A stretch of 64,000 bases of DNA, from assembly GCA_023406895.1 (NCBI GenBank), contig JAEXTV010000021.1, forward strand, positions 1 to 64,000, written 5' to 3'. Position numbers and translations under genes: made by a program. The DNA comes from Bacillota bacterium (lineage in GTDB: Bacteria; Bacillota; Clostridia; Christensenellales; SZUA-584). This document shows positions 34,041 through 42,464 of this stretch, piece after piece. The notes beneath the pieces were generated by a model. The model was given only the letters and a program-made list of their open reading frames with translations, searched no databases and had not been told where the DNA came from. Numbering within the stretch: the stretch's first letter is position 1; every line of letters starts with the position of its first letter.

Positions 34041-34355
34041 ATGGAAAGCTTTTTAACAAATTGGGCCGTTTCCGTGGCTGTAGCCATTTTGTTCAGCTCC
34101 GTCGTTTCTATGCTGCTGCCGGAAAGCGGCATAAAAAAGTATGTATCGGTTGTGATGGGTATCGTGGTGACGATCATCATATTGGCACCTGTTGTGTCAC
34201 TTTTCAGCGGCAAAGATGTTCAAACCGAAATGAAAAACGCGTTTCAGGAGGCGGACAGTGAGAAGGTTTTTGAAGTGAACGGTGAGCAGTACAAAGATTA
34301 TATTTACGATCTTTATCAGGTATATATGGTGAATGATGAAAATAAAAATGAGTAA
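34041..34355 (+). CDS. spoIIIAF: Stage III sporulation protein AF, short form
   Basis: The protein has two N-terminal membrane helices (WAVSVAVAILFSSVVSMLL and KYVSVVMGIVVTIIILAPVV) with the family motif LLPESGIKKYV, then only about 45 further residues. Its 104 residues are about half the length of Bacillus SpoIIIAF, which has a C-terminal ring-forming domain. There is no sign of a frameshift, because spoIIIAG starts at once in another frame with its own ribosome site. A natural short form is likely. Confidence 0.85.
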   Translation: MESFLTNWAVSVAVAILFSSVVSMLLPESGIKKYVSVVMGIVVTIIILAPVVSLFSGKDVQTEMKNAFQEADSEKVFEVNGEQYKDYIYDLYQVYMVNDENKNE

Positions 34356-34374
34356 TGAAAGGAAGATAAGACAT

Positions 34375-34968
34375 ATGACGCATGTCAATGACGAAATACA
34401 TGAGAAAAAGCCGGGGATCATCGCCAGATTCATCAAGCTGGATTTTAAAAAGAAACTGCAGTATCTTGCGGTTTTGCTGGTTGTGATTGTGATACTTGCC
34501 ATCTATTTTGCTAACGCCGGAGCTCCGGCAAATAAAGAGCCTGCGGGCTCAGGAGCAAAACCTGTGAGTGAAGCCGTATCCAGCAGCATCGAAGAGAAAC
34601 TGCAGGAAACGCTGTCGAAGATTGAGGGCGCGGGGCAGGTACAGGTGATGATCACTTACGAATCCAGCGCCGAAATTGTGCCCGCCGTCAGTGTGGATAC
34701 GCAAACTTCCACCACGACAGATGAAGGTGAAGACGGAACCAGCAAGACGAATACGGAGAATACACAGAGCGAGATTGTTACGGTGAATGGAAGCGAAGGC
34801 GGCAGTGCTCTTGTGCTTAAGGAGAAAAGCCCGCCGGTGAAAGGCGTGATTGTGGTGGCACAAGGCGCGGATGATATCCGCGTGAAGTTAAGCCTTTTGA
34901 GCGCAGTGGAAACGATTTTAAACATCAGCCCGGATCAGGTTGATGTATATAAAATGGAAAATGAATAG
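34375..34968 (+). CDS. spoIIIAG: Stage III sporulation protein AG
   Basis: SpoIIIAG forms a large ring in the intermembrane space. The 197-residue protein has one membrane helix (LQYLAVLLVVIVILAIYF) and a ring-building domain (EKLQETLSKIEGAGQVQVMITYES, then VKGVIVVAQGADDIRVK). A Thr/Glu-rich insertion (about 110-135) lies in the ring domain, as known for SpoIIIAG. ATG 34375 has GAAAGGAAG at 34357-34365; earlier in-frame ATGs overlap spoIIIAF. Confidence 0.93.
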   Translation: MTHVNDEIHEKKPGIIARFIKLDFKKKLQYLAVLLVVIVILAIYFANAGAPANKEPAGSGAKPVSEAVSSSIEEKLQETLSKIEGAGQVQVMITYESSAEIVPAVSVDTQTSTTTDEGEDGTSKTNTENTQSEIVTVNGSEGGSALVLKEKSPPVKGVIVVAQGADDIRVKLSLLSAVETILNISPDQVDVYKMENE

Positions 34969-35005
34969 GAAGTGAATCAGTATAATGAGTAAGGGAAGTG
35001 GTATA

Positions 35006-35548
35006 ATGAAAAACAAGAAGACAGGCAGGTATCTGCTGCTGGCAGGACTGATTGTGCTGCTGGCGGGTGTGGGGTATTTAAACTATGCGCTCGGCAATCC
35101 GGCGGGAGGAGATACCGTGGTGGATGCGTCGGCAGCGGCCTCTCCGGGCCAGGAGGTTGAGGGCGCGCTGAGCGCGGATGATCTCGCCGTGATGTCATCT
35201 GATAATTATTTTGAGGATTACAAGGCGAACAGAGAGAGCGTGCGGGATACCGAGGTGGCATATCTGGACAGCATTATCTCAAGCGATAACAGCGACGCGG
35301 AGACAGTGAAGGATGCCCAGGACCAAAAAATACAGATCGTGCAGCGCATGGAGTCTGAACTGACGATTGAGGGCCTGGTGATGGCGGCAGGCTTTGATGA
35401 CGCCATTGTCACGGTGCAGGAGGGCTCGGTCAATGTGGTATTGAAGGCTGATCAGATATCCAAGGAAGACGCGGCTAAAGTTTTGGAAATAGTGCGTCAG
35501 GAAACGGGCGAATCAGCGCAGAATATTAAGGTTATCTTGCAGGAATAA
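35006..35548 (+). CDS. spoIIIAH: Stage III sporulation protein AH
   Basis: SpoIIIAH contacts forespore SpoIIQ across the intermembrane space. The 180-residue protein has an N-terminal membrane helix (YLLLAGLIVLLAGVGYL) and a YscJ/FliF-like ring domain (ESELTIEGLVMAAGFDDAIV, EIVRQETGESAQNIKVI). ATG 35006 has AAGGGA 9 nt upstream; ATG 34985 is also in frame. It ends the operon. Confidence 0.93.
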   Translation: MKNKKTGRYLLLAGLIVLLAGVGYLNYALGNPAGGDTVVDASAAASPGQEVEGALSADDLAVMSSDNYFEDYKANRESVRDTEVAYLDSIISSDNSDAETVKDAQDQKIQIVQRMESELTIEGLVMAAGFDDAIVTVQEGSVNVVLKADQISKEDAAKVLEIVRQETGESAQNIKVILQE

Positions 35549-35587
35549 CAAAACTGTAGAAAAGTGTTAAAGTCTTTTTTAAGCAGA

Positions 35588-35616
35588 TTGAATTGCGCTG
35601 CCCTATCTGTTATAAT
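35588..35616 (+). promoter_or_regulatory. Sigma-A promoter of the Asp23/AmaP/nusB group
   Basis: TTGAAT (35588-35593), 17 bp, then TATAAT (35611-35616). It separates the vegetative genes from the sporulation operon. Confidence 0.78.
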
Positions 35617-35644
35617 TTAAGCATTATTTGAAGAGGTGAGATAT

Positions 35645-36040
35645 TTGGGCACGAACGATATCAACATGCGGGAAGAACAGAACGGCAGCATTTCTTTTGC
35701 TAACGACGTGGTGGCGACAATCGCCGGGCTTGCGACGATTGAAATTGAGGGCGTGGCCGGTATGAGCGGAGGGTTTTCGGGCGGCCTTGCCGAGCTTCTG
35801 GGCATCAAGAACTTAACCAAGGGCGTTAAAGTGGAAGTTGGCCGGGAAGAGTGCGCAATCGACCTGTTTGTGGTTGTCAACTACGGCATAGAGATTCCTA
35901 CAATGTGTGAGAAGATTCAGGCAAACGTAAAAAAAGCAGTTGAAACGATGACGGGTTTGCGTGCCGTTGAAATTAATGTGCATATTCAAGGCGTAAGGGT
36001 AGAAAAGGACGCGCCGGAGGATATTAAACGCGTGCACTGA
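35645..36040 (+). CDS. Asp23/Gls24 family protein (YqhY-like)
   Basis: The 131-residue protein has the Asp23 core: GSISFANDVVATIAGLATIEIEGVAGMSG, then GVKVEVGREECAIDLFVVVNYG, IPTMCEKIQANVKKAVE and INVHIQGV. The family attaches to the membrane through AmaP and is linked to envelope stress or, for YqhY, to control of fatty acid synthesis. I take TTG 35645, 8 nt after GAGG; ATG 35666 has no ribosome site. In Bacillus, accB and accC lie directly upstream of yqhY; they are absent here. Confidence 0.9.
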   Translation: MGTNDINMREEQNGSISFANDVVATIAGLATIEIEGVAGMSGGFSGGLAELLGIKNLTKGVKVEVGREECAIDLFVVVNYGIEIPTMCEKIQANVKKAVETMTGLRAVEINVHIQGVRVEKDAPEDIKRVH

Positions 36041-36060
36041 ATTGGGGGAAACAAAAGATA

Positions 36061-36606
36061 ATGCGGTTTTTAACTAGGTTATTGCTGACACTTTACATAT
36101 TGATGGTGCTTTTTGTGGTGGTCATCACTCTCGGATGTGCGTGGAATCTGATCGATGTCGCATTTCCGAAATACTGGCTGTCGCTGCTGTATGAAGACAT
36201 CGCGGTAAAGTGGATTGTATCGGTGATAGGCATCGTTGTGGCCATCGTCAGTTTCATGCTGATGTTTTCGGGAATCCGTAAGCGCAAGCCCAAAACTGCC
36301 AGAATCGCTGCATCGGAAGGCGGCGCCGTTTTTGTCACATTAAACGCGCTTGAAGACATGGCAACGCGGCACATCGCGTCACACGGAGCCGTTAGAAGCG
36401 TCAATGTCCGCGTTGCGGTCAGAGACGGGAAAGCCCGCTTTATGGCAAGAATGACCGTGGTGGAAGGCACCTGCATCCCGGACGTGCTGAGCGGGCTTCA
36501 AAAGAGCCTAAAAGAACACATCGAGACGCTGTCGGGCATCGCGGTGGATAAAATCACACTGTACGTCGATAAAACGGCGCAGGTTGTAAAGGCGCGTGTG
36601 GAATAG
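36061..36606 (+). CDS. amaP: Alkaline shock response membrane anchor AmaP
   Basis: The 181-residue protein has two N-terminal membrane helices (LLLTLYILMVLFVVVITLGC and IVSVIGIVVAIVSFMLMFSG), then a cytoplasmic domain with GGAVFVTLNALEDMATRHI and an Asp23-like repeat (VNVRVAVRDGKARFMARM). It is the known partner that anchors Asp23-family proteins, which fits its position 20 bp after one. The stop overlaps the next start. Confidence 0.9.
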   Translation: MRFLTRLLLTLYILMVLFVVVITLGCAWNLIDVAFPKYWLSLLYEDIAVKWIVSVIGIVVAIVSFMLMFSGIRKRKPKTARIAASEGGAVFVTLNALEDMATRHIASHGAVRSVNVRVAVRDGKARFMARMTVVEGTCIPDVLSGLQKSLKEHIETLSGIAVDKITLYVDKTAQVVKARVE

Positions 36607-36833
36607 TGGATGAACGAACAAGCTTCATTGAATTCATAAAAACACACCGGGGCATTATCATGGGCATCGCACTCGGTTTTTTAGTCGGTGTTCTGATACT
36701 CGCAATCGGCTTTTTCAAAACGTTGTTTTTGGCGATTTGCGTCGGTATCGGCGCTTTTTTCGGCACGAAAAACAAATTGCGCAAAAGGCTTTTTGAAATA
36801 TTGGACAAGATATTACCGGACTTATTCAGATAG
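36606..36833 (+). CDS. DUF2273 small membrane protein
   Basis: The 75-residue protein has two membrane helices (GIIMGIALGFLVGVLILAIG and FLAICVGIGAFFG) and the family loop between them, with a basic tail. DUF2273 proteins accompany Asp23 and AmaP genes. GTG 36606 shares a base with the AmaP stop. Function unknown. Confidence 0.88.
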   Translation: MDERTSFIEFIKTHRGIIMGIALGFLVGVLILAIGFFKTLFLAICVGIGAFFGTKNKLRKRLFEILDKILPDLFR

Positions 36834-36850
36834 ACAGACGGAGGAATGGT

Positions 36851-37276
36851 TTGAGCAGAAGATCGGCACGAGATACAGCGTTTCGGCTGTTTTACGAATA
36901 TTCAATTAACGGAGAGTTCAATCCCGCCACAATGGATGTGATGCGGGATTGTTTTGATAAGGGCATGAATGAAAACGCCTGGGATTACGTAAAACGCCTT
37001 ATTGAAATTTTCAAAACACACGAAAAAGACGTTGACGACATGATACAGGCAAATTCGAAAAAGTGGAACTTAACACATATGGCCAAGGTGGAGCTTTCCA
37101 TATTGCGGCTTGGCGTCTGCGAACTCAAATACTGTGAGGAGATTCACGAAAGCATCACCGTCAACGAGTGCGTGGAACTCGCGAAGCGGTACGCTTCAGA
37201 CAAGTCATCGAGCTTCGTCAACGGCGTGCTCGCTGCCGTGATCGGAGAAAAAGAGCCTGCCGATGAGCCGGTCTGA
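36851..37276 (+). CDS. nusB: Transcription antitermination protein NusB
   Basis: NusB binds boxA RNA with S10 during rRNA antitermination. The 141-residue all-helical protein starts SRRSARDTAFRLFYEYSIN and contains KWNLTHMAKVELSILRLGVCEL and VNECVELAKRYASDKSSSFVNGVLA. TTG 36851 follows GGAGGAATGG. Its end overlaps the next gene by 14 bp. Confidence 0.95.
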   Translation: MSRRSARDTAFRLFYEYSINGEFNPATMDVMRDCFDKGMNENAWDYVKRLIEIFKTHEKDVDDMIQANSKKWNLTHMAKVELSILRLGVCELKYCEEIHESITVNECVELAKRYASDKSSSFVNGVLAAVIGEKEPADEPV

Positions 37277-38207
37277 CGTTTTTGTCGGCATCGACACGAG
37301 CGCCTATACCACCTCGGTTGCCATCGTATCCGGCAGTGACATACTGATTGATAAAAGAAAGATGCTGGCTGTGCCGCAGGGATCAAGAGGCCTTCGGCAA
37401 TCGGATGCCGTTTTTGCGCATATTAAGAATTTCCCCGAAATTTTTAACAATCTTAGTATTGGGTATGCCAACATCAAAGCTGTGGCATACAGCGAAAAAC
37501 CATGTCCGGCTGACGGGTCTTATATGCCTGTGTTTTGCGTCGGCGCGTCGCACGCGGCCGCGTTTGGCGCGGCAGCACATGCGCCCCTTTATCCGCTCAC
37601 ACATCAGCACGGGCATATCTACGCCTGCTTTTTTGGCAACACCATCACTGACGGCATTTACGGCGCTTTTCATGTATCGGGCGGAACGCTCGATTTGCTT
37701 CGCATATCCATTCGCAACGGTATCGTTCATGAGATTGAGCCGCTGGGCGGCAGCCTCGATTTGACATGCGGCCAGTTGATTGACAGGGTGGGTGTGGCTG
37801 CGGGTCTGGGCTTTCCTTCAGGCGCCCAAATGGAAAAGCTCTATACGCCGGGGGCGAAGAGGCTCTCTGTCCATGTGAACGGGCTTACCGCAAATCTGTC
37901 AGGCGCAGAGACGCAGGCGCAGCAGCGGCTGAAAAACGGTGAAGATGCGGCACTTGTTTGCAGCAGCGCGATTGACTGCGCAGCGGAAACGCTGACGAAG
38001 CTGCTCGTGAATGCGGCGAATTGCTGTGGTTTTAAAAGCTTTTTGTTTACAGGCGGCGTGATCTGTAATACCATAATCAGAGAAAATATAGAAAATACAT
38101 GTGATAAAAACGGCCTGGCAGCTGTTTTTGCAAAAAAACAATTGTGCAGCGACAATGCCTGCGGCTTAGCGCTCGCGGCGCAGCGCCTGCACGGAACAGG
38201 AGAATAG
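37263..38207 (+). CDS. TsaD/Kae1-like ATPase paralogue (M22 family)
   Basis: The 314-residue protein has the ASKHA start (VFVGIDTSAYTTSVAIV) and an HxxxH-like metal site (HQHGHIY) as in TsaD. It also shows the phosphate loops VSGGTLDLL and FTGGVICN. It is shorter and more divergent than true TsaD, the tRNA t6A enzyme. Clostridia often carry such a paralogue between nusB and xseA, and its role is unknown. ATG 37263 lies inside the nusB end, so the two are coupled. Confidence 0.82.
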   Translation: MSRSDVFVGIDTSAYTTSVAIVSGSDILIDKRKMLAVPQGSRGLRQSDAVFAHIKNFPEIFNNLSIGYANIKAVAYSEKPCPADGSYMPVFCVGASHAAAFGAAAHAPLYPLTHQHGHIYACFFGNTITDGIYGAFHVSGGTLDLLRISIRNGIVHEIEPLGGSLDLTCGQLIDRVGVAAGLGFPSGAQMEKLYTPGAKRLSVHVNGLTANLSGAETQAQQRLKNGEDAALVCSSAIDCAAETLTKLLVNAANCCGFKSFLFTGGVICNTIIRENIENTCDKNGLAAVFAKKQLCSDNACGLALAAQRLHGTGE

Positions 38208-38208
38208 A

Positions 38209-39048
38209 TTGAGTATTATTGATGGAAAAGCCATTTCGGCAGAAATAAGAGAGCAGCTAAAAAAAGAGGTTGCCGCGCTCAAGGTTCAGGGCACGATGCC
38301 CGGGCTCGCGGTGATATTGGTCGGTGACGACCCCGCTTCGGCTGTTTACGTGAATAATAAGGAAAAAGCGTGCGAGGAGATCGGTATCCGTTCGGCGGTG
38401 CACCGGCTCAGCGCTCAGACAACTCAAGAGAGCCTGATCGCGCTGATACAGAGCCTTAATGCGGATCATGCGATTCATGGCATACTCGTTCAGCTGCCTC
38501 TGCCCAAGCCGCTCGATGCGCTGGCTGTGCTGCGCACTGTGAATCCCGATAAAGATGTAGACGGTCTGCATGTGGTGACGGCAGGACGTTTATTCGTGGG
38601 AGAACAAGGCTTTATCCCGTGCACGCCCAAGGGCATTATGCATCTGATTAAGAGCACGGGCACCCAAATCTGCGGAAAGAACGCCGTCGTGGTGGGGCGC
38701 AGCAACATGGTCGGGAAGCCGGTTGCGCATCTGCTGATGGGCGAGAACGCGACGGTGACCATCTGCCATTCGCGTACGCGTGATCTGGATAAAATCTGCG
38801 CAAATGCAGATATTCTCGTGGCGGCTGTCGGCCGGCCCGAGATGATCACGGGCGATTTCATCAAGCCGGGTGCCGTGGTGATTGACGTCGGCACGACAAA
38901 GGTGGACGGCAAGCTCAAAGGCGACGTGCTGTTTGAAGAAGCCGCGAAAAAGGCCGCCTTTATCACGCCGGTTCCGGGTGGCGTTGGCCCGATGACGATC
39001 ACCATGCTGCTCGCGAATACATTGGAGGCGGCGCGGCTGTATGGCTGA
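38209..39048 (+). CDS. folD: Methylene-THF dehydrogenase / methenyl-THF cyclohydrolase
   Basis: This bifunctional enzyme interconverts 5,10-methylene-, methenyl- and 10-formyl-tetrahydrofolate with NADP. The 279-residue protein shows VGDDPASAVYVNNKEKACEE (Tyr and Lys of the active site), GILVQLPLPK, VDGLHVVTAGRL, the NADP loop VVVGRSNMVGKPVAHLL and TPVPGGVGPMT. TTG 38209 follows AGGAGA. It overlaps xseA by 8 bp. Confidence 0.96.
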   Translation: MSIIDGKAISAEIREQLKKEVAALKVQGTMPGLAVILVGDDPASAVYVNNKEKACEEIGIRSAVHRLSAQTTQESLIALIQSLNADHAIHGILVQLPLPKPLDALAVLRTVNPDKDVDGLHVVTAGRLFVGEQGFIPCTPKGIMHLIKSTGTQICGKNAVVVGRSNMVGKPVAHLLMGENATVTICHSRTRDLDKICANADILVAAVGRPEMITGDFIKPGAVVIDVGTTKVDGKLKGDVLFEEAAKKAAFITPVPGGVGPMTITMLLANTLEAARLYG

Positions 39049-40276
39049 GAATCCGGTCGATTCCTCAAGGAATCTAGCTGCGGTGGTCATTGCGTTCAGC
39101 GTGACGCAGATCACCGAATATATCAGCCGGAAAATGTTCAGCGATCCGTTTTTGAGCATGGTCAAGGTGGTGGGCGAGGTGACGAACTTCAGCTTTTCAT
39201 CCGTGGGCCATGCCTATTTTTCACTCAAAGACGAAAACGCGATGCTTGACTGCATCGTGTACGATTATAAAAACCATCCGGATATGGATGTGATTGCGGA
39301 CGGTGCGCTGCTCGAAATCAGCGGGCGTATATCGTTTTACCGCAAGAATGCGTCGGTGCAGCTGATTGTCGAATCGGCCGTGCTCGGCGGCGTCGGCGAT
39401 CTATACGCGCGATTCGAACGCACCAAGCAAAAGCTCGTCAAAGAAGGCATATTTAGCGAGCTGCATAAAAAGCCGCTGCCCGAATTCGCACTCAGAATCG
39501 GCGTGGTGACGTCGCCTTCGGGAGCGGTGCTGCACGATATCATCAACGTGTCCACAAGACGGTTCGACGGCATCCGTATCACGGTGTATCCCGTCCCCGT
39601 TCAAGGGCAGGATGCCGCGCCGCGTATCTGCTGCGGACTCGCTTATTTTAACAGCAAAGCGGATGTGGATGTCATTATCATTGCGCGGGGCGGCGGTTCG
39701 TTTGAAGACCTCGCGCCGTTTAACGAGGAAAGCGTTGCGCGTGCTGTCTACGCGTCTGATATTCCCGTGGTGTCCGCCGTCGGCCATGAAACCGACTTCA
39801 CACTCTGCGATTTGGCTGCAGACCTGCGAGCGCCCACACCGTCGGCGGCGGCAGAGATCGTCATCCGAGAGAAGAAAGTGCTGATAGACGCGCTCGAACG
39901 GCAGAAAAAGACACTGCTCGATGCGCTGGTCAATGTGATACAAACGAGAGAAGCCAAATTGAATCGTTTGAGCAGCGCCGTCAGCCCGCATGCGCTGTGG
40001 CTGATGCTGGCCCGCGCAGAAGAAGCGCTCACTGCGGATTTAAAGTTGATGAAACGCAGCACGGCATCTGCCTTTGAGCGGTATGAAACACGGCTCGAAC
40101 GGCATCGGGACCGTCTGGAAGATTTAAGCCCGATGCGTGTGCTGGAGCGCGGCTATGCGATTGTTCACGGGCGGGATGGCGTTGTGACATCCGTCAGCAA
40201 TGTGCAGAACGATATGGAGATCGAGTTCGCCGACGGACGTGTGGCTGTATCAAGAAAGAGGGATATGAATGGCTGA
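39041..40276 (+). CDS. xseA: Exodeoxyribonuclease VII large subunit
   Basis: Exo VII degrades single-stranded DNA from both ends. The 411-residue subunit has an N-terminal OB fold (FSDPFLSMVKVVGEVTNFSF) and a catalytic domain with the family motif RGGGSFEDLAPFNEE near residue 210, then HETDFTLCDLAADLRAPTPS. A long coiled coil follows (about 275-370), where XseB docks. XseB follows with an 8-bp overlap. Confidence 0.95.
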   Translation: MAENPVDSSRNLAAVVIAFSVTQITEYISRKMFSDPFLSMVKVVGEVTNFSFSSVGHAYFSLKDENAMLDCIVYDYKNHPDMDVIADGALLEISGRISFYRKNASVQLIVESAVLGGVGDLYARFERTKQKLVKEGIFSELHKKPLPEFALRIGVVTSPSGAVLHDIINVSTRRFDGIRITVYPVPVQGQDAAPRICCGLAYFNSKADVDVIIIARGGGSFEDLAPFNEESVARAVYASDIPVVSAVGHETDFTLCDLAADLRAPTPSAAAEIVIREKKVLIDALERQKKTLLDALVNVIQTREAKLNRLSSAVSPHALWLMLARAEEALTADLKLMKRSTASAFERYETRLERHRDRLEDLSPMRVLERGYAIVHGRDGVVTSVSNVQNDMEIEFADGRVAVSRKRDMNG

Positions 40277-40469
40277 GTTTGAAAAGGATCTCGAGAAACT
40301 CGAAGAAATTACGCAGCGGCTTCAATCGGGAGAGGAAGGCATTGAAAAAAGCATGGCGCTTTACGCCGAGGGCGTGAAGCTGGCTGACGCGCTGCAAAAG
40401 AAGCTCAAGGAATACAAGACCAAAATTGACATATTGGATGCCGAGGTGGACGCGTCATGCCGGAAATAG
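40269..40469 (+). CDS. xseB: Exodeoxyribonuclease VII small subunit
   Basis: The 66-residue helical protein has the family core FEKDLEKLEEITQRLQSGEE and the ALYAEGVKLAD segment. Several copies bind each XseA. It overlaps both xseA and ispA. Confidence 0.93.
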   Translation: MAEFEKDLEKLEEITQRLQSGEEGIEKSMALYAEGVKLADALQKKLKEYKTKIDILDAEVDASCRK

Positions 40470-41338
40470 CGTCGGACATCAATGCCATTGCCCGCCTCGT
40501 CGACAGACGATTGAATGCACTGCTGGATGAACGGTGTGAGCCGGGCTTGCTCAAAGACGCGATGAGCTACAGTTTAAAAGCGGGCGGCAAAAGGCTGCGC
40601 CCTGTGCTGTGCATGCTGTCAGCGGGTATGTTCGGCGACATGGGTCACGCGCTCGACATCGCATGCGCCATAGAGATGATACATACCTACTCGCTGATTC
40701 ATGACGACCTGCCCTGCATGGATAACGATGTGCTGCGCCGCGGCAAGCCCACCAACCATGTGGTGTTCGGCGAAGCGCAGGCGCTGCTGGCAGGAGACGG
40801 CCTCTTAAACGGCGCTTTTGAAGTGATGCTGCAGGTCGCTTTAAACGAAAAACAATTAGATGTTGTGAGCGCAATGGATATCATCGCGGGTGCCGCAGGC
40901 GTGAAAGGCATGATCGCGGGGCAGTCGGCCGATCTGGATTTCGAAGGCAGGGATGTTAATGAGCAGGTGCTGCATTACATCCATGAACGAAAAACAGCGG
41001 CACTCATCAGAGCGTCTGTCACGGCGGGCGCGGCGCTGATGCATGCGGACGACGATGATTTGCGTGCGCTCAACACATACGGAAACTGCCTTGGGCTGGT
41101 GTTCCAGATTGTCGATGACATTCTCGATGAGGAAGGCGACGCGGGCGCGCTCGGAAAATCAACGGGCAAAGATAAGGATTCCGAAAAGATGACATTTGCG
41201 CGCGTTTACGGAATCGGTGAATCCAAGCGGATTGCAAAGCGGAAAACGGACGATGCGGTGAACGCACTTCAGCGGTTCGGGGATCGCGCCAATGGTCTTG
41301 CCTCGCTCGCGCAGGCTATGCTCAAGCGCGACAGGTAG
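40457..41338 (+). CDS. ispA: Polyprenyl (farnesyl) diphosphate synthase
   Basis: The enzyme condenses IPP with allylic diphosphates to make farnesyl or geranyl diphosphate. The 293-residue protein has the GGKRLRPVLCML block, the first Asp-rich motif in LIHDDLPCMDND and the second in FQIVDDILDEE, each with Mg2+ ligands. Length and context (xseB-ispA) match bacterial FPP synthase. The downstream dxs seen in other Firmicutes is absent; a terminator follows. Confidence 0.94.
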   Translation: MPEIASDINAIARLVDRRLNALLDERCEPGLLKDAMSYSLKAGGKRLRPVLCMLSAGMFGDMGHALDIACAIEMIHTYSLIHDDLPCMDNDVLRRGKPTNHVVFGEAQALLAGDGLLNGAFEVMLQVALNEKQLDVVSAMDIIAGAAGVKGMIAGQSADLDFEGRDVNEQVLHYIHERKTAALIRASVTAGAALMHADDDDLRALNTYGNCLGLVFQIVDDILDEEGDAGALGKSTGKDKDSEKMTFARVYGIGESKRIAKRKTDDAVNALQRFGDRANGLASLAQAMLKRDR

Positions 41339-41360
41339 ACATCTGCTTTTAAAATGATAG

Positions 41361-41406
41361 AAGCCCCTCTTTTTTATGCTGCGGTGAGGCGGCTTTATTT
41401 TTTTTC
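41361..41406 (+). terminator. Rho-independent terminator after ispA
   Basis: AAGCC-CCTC (41361-41369) pairs with GAGG-c-GGCTT (41386-41395), followed by a long T-rich run. Confidence 0.78.
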
Positions 41407-41538
41407 AGATACGTTATCGCAATCATTAATGTCACACAGTTTTTAACGGTTGCTTCACAGCGCATCAGGCCTGTTTTCAGCGTGATTTCTATGACACAAT
41501 ACGCAAAGTATCAGGCCGAAATGCCGCCCTTTTTGCCA

Positions 41539-41568
41539 GTATAAAAGAATTTGGGCATGGCAAAGCTA
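41539..41568 (+). promoter_or_regulatory. Sigma-F-like promoter of sigG
   Basis: GTATA (41539-41543), 15 bp, then GGCAAAGCTA (41559-41568) fit the sigma-F consensus GYWTA / GGNRANANTW with one mismatch in the -10. Sigma-F dependence of sigG is the known arrangement in sporulation. Confidence 0.45.
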
Positions 41569-41599
41569 GTCATATCAAAGCCGACCGAGGAGATATGAC

Positions 41600-42373
41600 A
41601 TGCTGATAAATAAAGTGGAAATATGCGGCGTTGACACGTCTAAACTGCCTGTTATGAAACCAAAGCAGATGAAGGAGATGATGATTCGGATCAAAGCCGG
41701 AGATATTCGCGCGAGAGAGGAATTCATTCGCGGAAATTTACGGCTCGTTCTCAGTGTGATTCAACGTTTTACCGGACGACGCGAAAATATGGACGACCTT
41801 TTTCAGGTGGGGTGCATCGGACTCATAAAAGCCATTGATAATTTTAATGTGGAACTCGGTGTGAGGTTCTCAACATACGCTGTCCCCATGATTACGGGAG
41901 AACTGCGCCGCTACCTTCGCGATAACAATTCCATCCGCGTCTCGCGGTCTCTGCGCGATATCGCCTATAAAGCGCTGCAGGTGAGAAATACGCTTTCCAA
42001 GAAAGACAGCACAGAGCCAAGCGTTGAGAAGATCGCCGAGGAGCTCGGCGTGAACGTGGAGGATGTGGTTTTCGCGCTCGACGCGATTCAAGACCCGGTG
42101 TCGCTCTATGAGCCCGTGTATCATGACGGCGCAGACGCGATTTATGTGATGGATCAGCTGCAGGACAAAAGCTGCGCTGACGAAAACTGGCTCGAGGGCA
42201 TCGCGCTCAAAGAGGCCATTGATAAGCTCTCCGAGAGGGAGAAGAACATCATCACCATGCGGTTTTATCAGGGCAAAACGCAGATGGAAGTGGCCGACGA
42301 GATCGGCATCAGCCAGGCACAGGTTTCGCGGCTGGAGAAGAACGCTCTCAAAAGTATGAGACGAAGCATATAA
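41600..42373 (+). CDS. sigG: RNA polymerase sporulation sigma factor G
   Basis: Sigma-G directs late forespore transcription. The 257-residue protein starts with the sigma-G N-terminus (NKVEICGVDTSKLPVM). It has region 2 (NLRLVLSVIQRFTGRRENMDDLFQVG, GVRFSTYAVPMITGEL), region 3 (SRSLRDIAYKALQVRN) and region 4 (LSEREKNIITMRFYQGKTQMEVA). It is closest by eye to SigG rather than SigF. GAGGAGATATGAC precedes ATG 41600. The usual spoIIGA-sigE partners are not adjacent. Confidence 0.95.
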   Translation: MLINKVEICGVDTSKLPVMKPKQMKEMMIRIKAGDIRAREEFIRGNLRLVLSVIQRFTGRRENMDDLFQVGCIGLIKAIDNFNVELGVRFSTYAVPMITGELRRYLRDNNSIRVSRSLRDIAYKALQVRNTLSKKDSTEPSVEKIAEELGVNVEDVVFALDAIQDPVSLYEPVYHDGADAIYVMDQLQDKSCADENWLEGIALKEAIDKLSEREKNIITMRFYQGKTQMEVADEIGISQAQVSRLEKNALKSMRRSI

Positions 42374-42390
42374 ATCATTTTTCTATAGAG

Positions 42391-42428
42391 GACCGTTTGC
42401 GAAACAATCTGCGCAGCGGTCTTTTTTT
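42391..42428 (+). terminator. Rho-independent terminator after sigG
   Basis: GACCG...GCG pairs with CGC...CGGTC, with small internal mismatches, followed by TTTTTTT. Confidence 0.75.
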
Positions 42429-42464
42429 ATTCTGCCGGTCATAGGATGAATAGAGGTGATATTT

